A stretch of DNA of 64,000 bases, taken from assembly GCA_047967505.1 (NCBI GenBank), contig CM106539.1. One strand, 5' to 3'. The DNA comes from Dipteris shenzhenensis (Eukaryota; Polypodiophyta; Polypodiopsida; Gleicheniales). Below, piece after piece: positions 22,151 through 33,259 of the stretch. The notes below the pieces were generated by a model, which ran no database searches, was not told the origin of the DNA, and saw nothing but the letters and a program-made list of their open reading frames with translations. Each line of letters starts with the position of its first letter. The first letter of the stretch is position 1. A program made the position numbers and the translations under genes.

Positions 22151-24714
22151 CACCTTGCAACAATGGCGCATTGCATGCCACTGCTCAGTGGGAAATGTCC
22201 TCCTTCAATGATGGACCATTGTTGTTAATCATGTTTTTGATTCTACATGGCAATGCATGAGAGGCTAACATAAGGAGGGGCAAAAGTTGCAGTCCTTGTC
22301 TAAGAAAGTGGTTGCTCTCATGTTAATGAGAAACGATGTGTCAGCAAGTAGCTTGTGCTGGCTGGTATAGATCAATCTTCCACACAATGCCTGAAAGATT
22401 TGATACACTGAAAAGATGCTAATCACAAGGCTTCTCCTATATCACTAACACTTTTGATAGTGAGTCTATGGTAGTGCTCACTGCTTTCTACTGTTTGGAA
22501 CAAGAAGGTAATAAGGATCAGAGTCCAATGTTCTGTTGTCAAGTGCACAAGGGTAACCTCAACATCTCTCTCTTGATGGCTCCAAAGAGGTCCTACCTTC
22601 TAAGTTAATGTTTATTCCTGGTCCTCCATACCCTTAAAATGTTCTCCTCTCGAGGTAGTCTCCTATTTGTAGTACAAACACTTTGCAAGAAATATGGGAC
22701 ATTAAAAAAGCCTTGCGGTCCAATGAGGAGCAGCATTGCTGGGGTATTCAAGAAGTTTTCCATTTCTTAAGGCACCTATTGTTTTAGCTTCTAACATTCT
22801 AACGTAGAATGAGTTACTTACTCTTCCCTTTTGTCTCAATCCTCCCGTTGCTACAAAGTAGGATAGAGAACAAACATCGCTTTTTGTATTCTAGTTCTAA
22901 ACTCATTGCACTCTTCCTTTTGTAGCAAAATGACCCGTGAATGTTACTAGTTCTCTCTCTCTAAGGAATTGTTTAAAGAATGATTGTTTTTTAGAGTTTT
23001 ATGATCAAGGCTTGAAATGCACTTAGACTAAACCTTATAGCATGTCGTAAGATACAGGTGCTTGAGAAAAATGACTTTTTGAAGGGGGGTGGGGGATTTA
23101 AAAACTAGTATTATATATAAGCAAAAATTAAGTATAGTAGCAAAAACAAAAAGTGCAGCCTCCTGGAGCAGGGAGACAGAATCAAAATGGTATGAACATC
23201 TCAGCCCACGAGGACTCAGTAGACCTGCTAGAATAATGAGCTCTTTCTACCAATGTAGCCAAAAGTTCTACACAGACTCCTTCGAAAGCTCTTCAAAGAA
23301 AGAGCCTGCATCATGGGTCTTTTGAGAAATAGGATTATTTCAATGTTCCAGATGTTTAGTGCTGGAACCAGTTGCCAAAACTTCAAGAGAGTATTCAACT
23401 TCCCTTTATCACCAAAGAGGGCTTGCTTCAAGGTATGATGAAAACTAACAGATGCAATCGAACCATCTACACACACTTCTTCAAACTCCACGGACTACCA
23501 CACATTCCCAAAATGAGACCCCTTTTTTGCTCTTACAAAGGAAACATAAAGGAGAAACTTCAGAATTGCAATTCGAAGTCCGATCCTGCACGAAAATTCT
23601 CCCAAAATAATCTTCCAAAGCTGTGCTATAAAGGGGGGATGTTGGCAAACTCCATTCACCCCAAAACAAGTTGACTTTACAACCCACAACATTGTAACTA
23701 GTCTCTTGTAGGTAATGCATGAAAATCCAAACCAACAAAAAATAATGCTTGAAAGAGTGACATGAATGTTAATAAATAAATCATGTTTTTGAAAGTTTTA
23801 CAGCATAATGCTTTGTGTTCTACTTCTTTGGGCTTTTATGGGACACGTTGTAAAGTAGTGGCATACAATTCAAAGCCTTAAAAGAAGGTGTGGCTTTCCA
23901 AACATGCATTATTCTAAGTTTCCAAACTGACTCAGTGTGAGATGTGGCATGAGAAAACTAATGCTTTTGAGAAATAGATGCAACCCATGGGTTAAATGGA
24001 TCTTTTAATTTTCTTAAAGAAACTCTGAGCCAATCGACTTTAAAGAATTATAATATATGCAAGCAAGGGAGGCTTTTGGTTAGCTAAGTATTAGCGTGAG
24101 GTAGTGGACTCAAGATAATGAGGACATAAGGCCAGAAGTCTGTCAAGGTTTCCTGTAGCATCCAGCTCAATGGATCTTGGTGATTTGGTTATATAAGCAA
24201 GACATGGCGTCACTAGCGAGGGTAATGTTTGTTGAGCTTGGACATGAGCCCTCAGCAATTTCCAATGACTAGGTGTGTCTTTTTGTAGTGGAATGCCAAT
24301 GCCTACGTGGTAGCTATGCCCTTGCTGAGACCTTGATAGAAATGAAAGTGTGTCTCACATATTCCATTTCAACACGCAAATGAGTGTACTACTACTACTA
24401 TGGAATTTTATAGAAAGGGGGGAAGTGAAGAGTGCAAAATTGGCAGTCCTGTGAAAAGCGAAAAGTAATTCCCAGATTAGTCTGGAAATTCTGCCAAATG
24501 GGAAGGAAACCAAATCTCATTGTGAATTGCAAATGGGCAGTGAGTGCCGACGGGGACTACCAACAAACACTAAGCTTTGGGGCAACATGGGATATATTTG
24601 GATGATCTAGCTAACGGTGGATGGAGGGGCCAACTCTTGTGTGCACGGGGCTAGAGTGTGCTCCAAGCTGATTGGATCACATGAAAGTTCCATAATCCTT
24701 CATTTTGGAAGAGA
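22151..24714. other. Unassigned 2.5-kb segment in psi2
   Basis: No match to the other pseudogene copies and no good ORF. The minus strand at 23228-23738 has weak resemblance to a LINE C-terminal zinc-binding region (listed separately). A G-rich tract (GGGGGGTGGGGG) is at about 23085. Confidence 0.4.
23228..23738 (-). pseudogene. Possible LINE ORF2 3' fragment
   Basis: Two short minus-strand frames (23228-23491 and 23481-23738) contain LCFLCKSKKG, VNLFWGEWS and FWQLVPALNIWNI, reminiscent of the zf-RVT and following W..IW..RN region at the end of plant LINE ORF2. No RT motif is present. Low confidence. Confidence 0.3.
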
Positions 24715-24970
24715 GAAGGAAAAAATTAGCTGTAGGGTTGAGTTTTATGGGAGGATGGTCAGATTCGAATGACAAGCCATCTTTAGCGTACCCCAAAATC
24801 AGCCATGCTATATTATATAAAGCTCTTCTTCACCTTCTCACCAGGAGAATTGCAGTGCGGCCTATCTATCACTGTAAAACAGGTGCCCTTCTCTTAACTC
24901 TTCATCCTCTGCTTTCTTCATTTCCCCACTGCTTTTTTGCAATGTGGCTTTTCAGAGGGCATATTTGTTA
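24715..24970 (+). repeat. About 250-bp duplicated segment E2 with TATA box, copy 1
   Basis: AAAAAATTAGCTGTAGGGTT to CTTTTCAGAGGGCATAT is about 90% identical to 30456-30705. It contains TATATTATATAAAGC (about 24810) followed by a T/C-rich stretch, which looks promoter-like. The short ORF across it is conserved between copies but resembles nothing I know. Confidence 0.6.
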
Positions 24971-24984
24971 GAAATGACCCAACA

Positions 24985-26088
24985 GAGGGTATAGACAGCG
25001 GAGAGCTTCGTGCTGATATAAGTTTCGTTCAAATCGAACCATCGAGCAAAAAGTTATGAGAAAAAGCTCTTTGTTCTTCCAGCTGATTCATTCCCCTGCT
25101 GAAAATGGTTTCTAAGCCCTGCCAAAAAAGTTGAGTTGCCATGCTGAGAGTGCTTGTAATATAAATAAATAGCTGAAATGTATATTGTTTTCCTAGCTCC
25201 AATAGCTATAAAGTCGAATTGAGAAATTTGCATGCAGTGAATTTTTGTCCTCACAAGCTCACTTGTATAAAACTGAAATGGCAAGGTGCCTACAAATAAA
25301 AGTTTAATGTTTAATGGTTTCAAGTCATTATAATTCCTTGTCGAAGCATGCCCCCAATAGTTCAACTCGCATTCTAAAGGTTTAAACGAACTTCTCTTTG
25401 TGAAACATAGTGCACAGACATTTGATGTCACTTAGAACTTGAAATTAGATGCTTGAAACACATTACTAATTTCTAAATCAGAAAATTAACAACACAGCAT
25501 TGTAGATTCAAGCATGAATGGTCACATTTTAGAATTGAAAAAGATACATGGAATGATTCATGTCCATGCTGCACCTGTACGGGCTAAAGGCTAAAGGCAA
25601 ATGTATGGGCTGAAGGTTGATTTTAGCATACGGGCAATGTACAGGTGGTGATTCGAGACGTACGGGAGGCAAAAATGCAACACGATACCAGATTTGTCAA
25701 AATCGGGGCAAATTGGATTTTTTTAAACATTGGGGGTTGTTTTAGGGTGCCAAAATGTGCATTTCAGCATGTTTCGGGCTATCCCGGAACTAGGAACTTT
25801 GAGGAAGAGCAAAGCACTCCTCAGTTGCCTTCTTGTAAGTTCAAAATATTAAGATTTATGACATATCCTCGAAAGAGGAGCAAGCATGGATAAGGAAGAG
25901 CAACCATTACTTCCACTCTCCTTGTAATGCGGATGTACAAAAAGGCAAAGAAGAAGTCAAACAACATAGAACTTTGGAAGCCAAGGGTAGGAAGGTGATG
26001 GATCAAACTCTATAAGAGGCAACAATGGAGCTATGACATTGACCTCTAGTCTGCTTTGACTCTTGGGTGGAATCTAGGATTTCTAGAT
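24985..26088 (+). pseudogene. psi2 3' end and unit flank
   Basis: GAGAAAAAGCTCTTTGTTCTTCCAG onward matches the last coding exon and 3' region of psi4 at about 60990. The unit flank follows (25250-26088), homologous to 2539-3189. The flank at 25510 (AAGCATGAATGGTCAC) is an empty-site reference for the 14.8-kb transposon. Confidence 0.65.
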
Positions 26089-29000
26089 TGTCGAAGTTTC
26101 ATTCCAACATCATGTTCATCTTCCGCATAACACTAACACAAAATAATGTTGTAAAAGTATAGGATTGAAAACCCTAATAGTAGCCCTAACCCTAAATGGA
26201 TATGTATATATTTATTCTTTTCAATGTTATATAGTGTAGTATTATTCATTTGAGGTCTGTGCCCTCTCCTCATCTCCACTCTTCTTCTCTCCCTCTCCAT
26301 ATTTGTTCATGGTATCAAAGCTACCTTGCCTTCTGTTCAGGCATTTCAATCCTTATGAGAGAGTGAAAGCTTGAGATTGAGTGATTCTGTTCAGTAGCAT
26401 TCTTTCATTCCATTGAGAGATTTCTATCTATTCCATTCATTCATATCTTCTTATGAGATATTTGAGAGAGAGTTAGTCCTTCTCCTATCCTATTCTATGA
26501 GTGAGTCCTAAACAATCCATGAGAGACTCTTCTACTCATCGAATTCAATCATTCCCTATTCTATTATTCAGAGAAAATCGCTTAATCTAGAAAACTAAAG
26601 GAAGATAGGAGATGCAATAAAAAACATATTACAAAGACTCAGTCAACAATGTACTAGATGGACATCAAGTAGAACTACATCGACCTAAGCTATGAATGCT
26701 CCTACAGCCTGCACAAACAAGAGGTAGCCAACAATAAGAAACTATAAGACTTGCACTTCAAAGCATCTCAATGAATCATGAAAGGAAAAGGAGACGGACA
26801 CGACTACAAATGCAGAACTTGATGCATAGACAAGCTGCTAGTAGCTATACCAAGAATTAATGTAACTACAGAAAGGCATAAGGATGACTGAGCTAAAAGC
26901 CAACAACAGTGATGTGTAGAAGACCCGTGATGTAGCATCAAGCACGAAAGATGTTTTTTTGGCATTTTCATCCTTAAAAAGCCTTCTAGGCTATTCTTGG
27001 CATCTTTTTCCATATTAAGCCTTGTAATAACAGATTAGATTGCATTGTAATCTCTATCTTCACTAGCAAAGTAGATGTTAGTTGAAATAGCTAGCATTGT
27101 CATAGAAACTAGCAAAGTAGATGTTAGTCTCTATCTTCACTAGCAAAGTAGATGTTAGTTGAAATAGCTAGCATTGTCATAGAAACTAGCAAAGTAGATG
27201 TTAGTTGAAACAGCTAGCATTGCTAAAACGGGATAAGATGGAAAAATTACATGGTGCGCCTTTAGCCTTGAGATGACTCAAGGTGATATTGGCATTTTTT
27301 ACTTTTGCACAAAGGGGCTTATGGTCCAAAACGCATCACTAAAAGCTATAATTGAAGAGGAGTGTGAAATCATGATGCTTCTCTTGATGTGGCAAAATCA
27401 TACTCTAATTTGGTCACAACTTTGAAAAATGTACACAATCGTACACATGAGGGTGTTATCTCTTGTCTTCTCGATGAGAAGAAGAAGTAAGTCCACTAGA
27501 GCATCTACATCGAGCACATCAACTATTATGAAGCATTGTTCTTACTACAAAAAGAAACCGCTTTAAGAAGCACCCTATGCATAAAAGGACAGATGGCCAC
27601 TTGAGTAGAGAGTGCACCACTAAAAAGGAAGAAGGGACCTTAATCAATTATTTACCAAATACACTTTTCTAGTCCTTGTACCATGTCTCCTTATTATCCA
27701 AAACCTTGTAATAAGCCTATTGATAAAGGCTTCTTGCATTTTGTATATTACTTGATGTAGTGCAATACTCCTCTCTTAGTTCATATTGAGGGGGGTGTTA
27801 AGATTTGATAGTCAAGGTGATTAGAACATGTGGATATTGGATAGGACTTGGTAGCATATATAGTAAGGTGGTGCCTTGTGTGTAAGGTGTGGAGCACAAG
27901 GGGCCTCCTTATTTTGTAAGATTGATAGTCAATACTATACATGATGTGTTGGAGTATCTCGTTGTTATGGTTCTCCTCCATTGCTTCCTCCTACCACATT
28001 GCATGAATGTTGCTTATCCAACTCCTCATCTCTTCTCTCCTTCTCGTTTTCTACAAATAGTTAAAAGATAGATCTTTTAATGATGCATGTTGCCCAATGC
28101 CAAATCGATAGTATTGTACACATGATCGCTAGAGTCAACATTTTGACTTGCAAATAGTATTTCAAAGAGTCAAGTGGCAATCAAGGGGCTAGTATTTTCA
28201 AGGTACAAGGATTGCTCTAGAAAATGGGTGCATTAGATCAATGTGGGAGTTGTGTGCTTCATGCTAGAGTTAGATCAATGTTAGAGGTATGCTGTAAAGC
28301 AATGTCAGAGTTATGTTCAACCTATTTTCCTTTATAAATTTATATGTGATCTTGAAGAGCATGCAAAATCATTTCAAAGCATGTAAAAGGAATTAGGAGA
28401 TAGAGTACTTTTCTCAAAATAATATTTACTTCAAAGCATGTCCACAAAATAAATTAAGATAAGCATACAAGGGGGATTCACTCTTCATTAAAGGGGGATG
28501 TCACCTGCGTGCATGAACTTAAAGAAAACCCCCTATTTAAGATCCACTTAGGATGATAAAACACCCCTATTTAAGCTTATAAGATACCACCAAAATTCCA
28601 TTATGTCCCCCCCTTTCCTTAAATCTACATTCTCTCTCAAGCATTTAGATTACATAATAAGCAAATTTAGGTTACTTTCCCTATGACTATTTAAAACCAT
28701 ACACAAAATCAAACTTGTTTGGACTAGTTACCCAAGGTAACCTATATTATGTCCCCCCTTCTTAAATATGACATGGTCCCCCTAGCTTAAATTCAATATT
28801 GGGGAAAAAAAAAGGGCCCCCACCCCTAATGTATAAGCTTATGCCTCATTTCAAAAAAACCCCCTATTGTACACTCAGGTGATATCATAAGTTTCCCCTT
28901 GTGAATCCCCCGGGTAAGCATAATGTCTAGAGCAAAAAAAAGTGATAGAAAAAAGTTCACCAAATTGCATAAAATAAACATCAATTTCTATACTCTCAAG

Positions 29001-29505
29001 GAGCAATTGAGCTAGAGCCCAGAGCCCATGCCTATTGTCGCAACTTGCTTATGAGATTGGTCCTATGTCTTGGCTATTTAGATTAGTAAATTGAGTGAAA
29101 TTGAATGGCTCAAATGCCTCGTCCATATCTATTTCTCCAAACAAAATTCTATAACATGTGTAGCCTTTAGAGCCATTTTTCAATGATTTGGATATATAGA
29201 ATGAATAAAGGTCCTCAAGTCAAGCAAAAACTATGTAAGACTCTTATACTTGATGAGATAAAGCTTAAGGTATGAATTATTTGGATATATAGAATGAATA
29301 AAGGCCCTCAAGTCAAGCAAAAGCTATGTATGGTAGTCTAAGCATTGGAATCTAGTTGCCCCTTCAATTCAATCTTTTAAAGTTATTTTTATCCCTTTTA
29401 TGACTCTCTACCTCTCTTTGGTTTTTCGGTCTCTCTTCATCCCTCTTGCCCCCTCTCTCTTTGCCTTTCCCCTCTTATGAAGCACACGAGTCTATAGAAG
29501 ATTTT
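26089..29505 (+). repeat. R module copy C, with complete 5' LTR
   Basis: A 221-bp LTR (26089-26309, TGTCGAAGTTTC...TTTGTTCA) precedes a primer-binding site TGGTATCAAAGC at 26310. Leader, gag-like remnant (about 27300-27600) and polypurine tract (27790-27795) follow, then an LTR-like sequence TGTTAAGATTTGATAG from 27796 to about 28140. The two LTR sequences differ, so the module is composite rather than a simple LTR pair. A MITE interrupts it at 28468. About 27060-27200 has a local duplication of GCAAAGTAGATGTTAG. Confidence 0.7.
28468..28914. mobile_element. 447-bp MITE with G-rich TIRs and 8-bp TSD
   Basis: The ends are CAAGGGGGATTCAC and the near-inverted GTGAATCCCCCGGG. The direct repeat TAAGCATA flanks both sides (28460-28467 and 28915-28922). 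Copies A and B of the R module have an uninterrupted site (GATAAACATAATGTCTAG). The interior is C/A-rich with several CCCCCT tracts and no ORF. TIR style resembles the 247-bp MITE at 1911. Confidence 0.85.
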
Positions 29506-32500
29506 GTAAATTTTTACGGCAATTACGATGACTTTGAATTAAAAAGTCTCACGGCCAGTCCGTGCTGCGCTCTGTGGACTGATGGCGGCTGTAAATTTTC
29601 CAAATTGGCTATGGTTTCTATCTTTCCTTCACATCTTCTAGTTTGATCCATCCCCTCCAGCACACTGGCTTGCCCCAAAGAAGCTCTCCTCTGTTGCCGA
29701 TGCTGGATTAGCTTGTTGGGACCTCGCCACCGGACACCATCTCCCCCGTCGCTTGAATTGTGCCTGCCCTCGCAATGGATTGGTCTGTTTGGGACATCAT
29801 TCTTTGGCAGCCTCGCAAATACAACGGAATGGCATGGTTGGCAGTGGCGAGATTTTCTTTTGGGCATTGGATAAGGTAATTGGCACTCTTTTAAGCTCGG
29901 CTAGATGGAGAAAGAGTGACACTTTGATGGAAATGAGCCTTTGTGAATCAAGCGATCGCCGTCATATATTTCCTATACATGAACTCCAAGTGAGCAATGT
30001 ACTAGGCACGTCCACACGTTGTAATCTTCGTTGCACTCATTTCAATACAGTGACGTTGTAGTCTTGAGTTTGGAAAAGTATCCCAGGTGAGGCTTCGACG
30101 GCGGATCGGTTTTGTCTCAGAGCAGATTCAAGCTGATAGGTGCTACCCTGTTGAATCGATTATACCACTTGCTTGGACGTACAATGGTGCTTAGATGGCT
30201 GGGGGCGGCTTGTCCGAGAAAATCTATCTTTGGGAGGTGCATGTTCCTTAAATCTGAGGTTTAATATTTTGTTGTTATCATGGTACACGTAGTCTTCCCC
30301 TGGCTATACAATTAACTTTCCCCCATGGTTGAATTCTAAGGTTTCAATCGAGCTGGAACCTAATGGCGACCTGGGTTGCACATCACAAAGGAGTCAGCTG
30401 TCTGGTTTTCTCTGATGATGATTCGCTTTTAATCTCGGGTGTAGATGATGGCATTGAGAAAAAAATTAGCTTCAGGGTTGAGTTTTATGGGAGGATGGTC
30501 AGATTCAAATGACAAGCCATCTTTAGCGTACCCCAAAATCAGCCATGCTATATTATATTTAGCTCTTCTTCACCTTCTCACCAGGAGAGTTGCGATGCAG
30601 CCTACCTGTCATTGTAAAACAGGCACCCTTCTCCTAACTCTTGATCCTCTGCTTTCTTCATTTCCCCACTGCTTTTTTGCAACGTGGCTTTTCAGAGGGG
30701 ATATTATGATGTATTTCCCTTCTCGTTGCAAATAACCATGGTGATCCAGCTGTCCTTTCACTCTGTTATATGCTTAGTGGTTGTATCAGCTCTAATATGA
30801 TTTGCAGGTTTGTTTGGCTACTCAGGATCAGATAATTGATCACTTTCCTGCTCCATGTATGCATTTACCTTTTCTTCCATAATGCTTTACACAGTAGGAG
30901 TGTGATATGGTCCAGATTGGTAGACCTATGAATTGTGACATTTGATGCAAGGTTTGGGGACTAGGTCCTGGGAAGCTCTTGCAGTCGATTCAATTGCAGT
31001 CAGCAATCAATTCCCTTGTTTTACATCCCAATGAGCAGTCATTGTATGTTGGGACAACGGATGGGAAAATATTTGTTCGAGCTATGAATCAATGGCCATT
31101 ATGTGTATCTAACATTGATATTAGTGGTCTTTTCCCCGAATTTCTCACTCAAGTGAAGCTGGCATGAGCACTACATCGTATTTTCCTGCATGCTTCTAGC
31201 TATTAGGCGTGTAGGTTTAAACAGGTTCTTCATTATAAAATATAAACACTTGTTGTGGCGTTCCAAACAGGTCCCGAGTTACAGCTTTAGCTATCAATTT
31301 TGATGGAAGGTGTGTAGCATCTGGTTCAAAAGATGGTTGTGTATGCGTGTGGGATACTGTTACTGGAAATGTTGTCAGGGAACTGTACACTAGAGGTAGG
31401 CCAGAAACATTCTTCTTCAAAGTTAGCTAGATTAGGGTTTCTGTTTGAGGCTTGTGTAAGTGGGTCTCATTGCCAGTTGACAGAAGCAAGAAGGATCACA
31501 GTTTCATGGGTTTTTTGAAGGATTGTTTTTTGATGCATGGATGATGCAGGGCCTAGGGCCCAGAACTAAACCTTTGGTCATACCTGAGGCACATATATTT
31601 GGACAATGCAAAGATTATGAACATAGTTTTTGCAGAGTTAGAACATTGTCTAGTCCATTTTCTGATTCAATCAGGAGCTCAAATCAATCCTGGGACTTAT
31701 ATTCTCATCGAGACCCCCTTGTGCTATTGCCTGCATCTGTTCCAAACAATGGAGAAGCCAGGCAAGGACATTTGTACAGTGGAAGTTCTTTGGAGAATCA
31801 GCTTTTTGAAATGAAGGTTGGACAATTTCTCTTTTTTTTTTTGGATACTGGAAAGATTTTCATCTCCGGTGATGCATTTGGGTAGCCATTTTATGCTAAA
31901 CAAGTTATGGAGAGGATTTTCTTTGCTTGATCTAATACGTCTAGTAGCAATGTCCTTGTGAAGCTGAGCTGAAGTTGATATAAGAGAGAGATCTAGATGA
32001 ATGTAGAGCAATCATTGCAATTGCTTAAGAGCTTGCATTCGTGAGTCAAATATAGAATTGTACATATGGTTGATGAAAACAGATTTTCAGGATGATACAG
32101 ATTAGGGGCTTGCTCTTGTCAGGGTTTGGACTTCTTTTGGTTCATAAACATGATATGAGGTTGACTTTTACTCTTTACATTGGATTGTTTAGATATGGCT
32201 CAATAGTGAGACTCGCCTTTGTTGGCTTTCCCACTTGATGTACTTTCTTGATTTTATTCCATTTCCATTATGGGGTTGATTTGGTTTTATTAGCTGTTTA
32301 TGTGCTTCTGTCCTTTTATTCTTTTATGAGATGTGAAAAGGCATGCATTCCACAAGATTTGAAAGAGAAGTAAATGAACGAGTGATGTTGAATCGCCAGT
32401 CTTTTCATGTGATTGGAGAAGTGCCAGGGCCTATCTCCTTCAAGAAGGAAAGGTTCAATATATTCTTTCATAAGTGCGAACCTTCATCATGATGGGGCTG

Positions 32501-32836
32501 TCCCTCATCTTTGGAGCTGGCAGAGGCCTTGTTCAAATGGTTTTTGTTTGTGTAGGTGTGTAAATTTATGAGCCTGTGTGAGATCATAATTTTAAAGCAC
32601 GGTCTATAATCACCCTTGGGCACCGAGGGAAAGATCTTGTTGTCTACATTGAGACACACTCGAGCTAGAAGAAAGGACTACACACAGTGCATGCTATGCA
32701 CACATAAGCCAGAGATTTGCGAACAAACCTATACAGACATGGGTCTATGTGGATTTACTCATCTCTAGATACATGTCACTATCACAGGCATGAATGAGCA
32801 TGCTTGATATTTGTGGATTCAATTCAGGAGACCCTT
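29506..32836 (+). pseudogene. WDR18/RID3-like WD40 pseudogene psi3, main part
   Basis: This is the longest copy. Exon 1 (about 29690-29880) reads DAGLACWDLATGHHLPRRL and SLAASQIQ..GSGEIFFWALDK. Exon 2 (about 30130-30240) reads GGGLSEKIYLWEV but has TAG at 30192-30194. Exon 3 (about 30345-30455) reads ATWVAHHKG and is cut by segment E2. The next reads SAINSLVLHPNEQSLYVGT (about 30975-31160), then DGCVCVWDTVTGNVVREL (about 31330-31395) and a low-complexity tail LVLLPASVPNNGEARQGHLY (about 31705-31770). Introns are retained. The exon holding TTKKFLYRW is missing. The C-terminal part continues beyond the LINE at 40162. Confidence 0.75.
30456..30705 (+). repeat. Duplicated segment E2, copy 2, inside psi3 exon 3
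   Basis: It replaces the sequence following GATGATGGCATT of exon 3. About 90% identical to 24720-24965, including the TATATTATAT box. The junction is abrupt and the downstream exon is lost, so this is insertion with deletion. Confidence 0.6.
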
Positions 32837-33259
32837 AGCTGAGATGTATTTTTTTTTTGCCGAAAAAACAGTGCTGGTTATATTACTTCGAAAACAAGAT
32901 ACATGAGGTCAGCTTTGCAACTGACGGGACTGCGTTCACAAATCGGACGCAGCCCAAAAGGGAAACAAAAAAGTAAAGCTCTCTCTCACGGAGGGATCAG
33001 GCGAGTGTGAATGAACAGCCAGAGAGGTGGTGAATAGCGCCACTGAAGGCCCTGCGAAGTATGCTCGAAGAAGAGGCCCTGTGTGTCCCAATCACGGAGG
33101 AAACGTCTCCGCTTCTCCCTTTCAGCCCAACCTGTATCTGGTCCCACTGGCCTTTGAGGGTGTGTATAATCTCACTCCAGATGTCAGTCATGACCTGGGC
33201 AGTCGCGAAAGGGAGGTGCCACCGAGGATCTGCGCGCAGCGCAAGGTCCAGATGTGCCA

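Noticed and set aside
30445-30735. Small protein gene (SFMGGWSDSNDKPSLAYPKI) conserved at 24.7 and 30.4 kb
   Set aside because: The copies are duplicated non-coding segment E2; conservation is at the DNA level and the frame covers a TATA box. No homologue recognised.
29506-32836. Functional WDR18/RID3 gene
   Set aside because: In-frame TAG at 30192-30194, an exon lost to segment E2 and a LINE insertion before the last exons rule it out.
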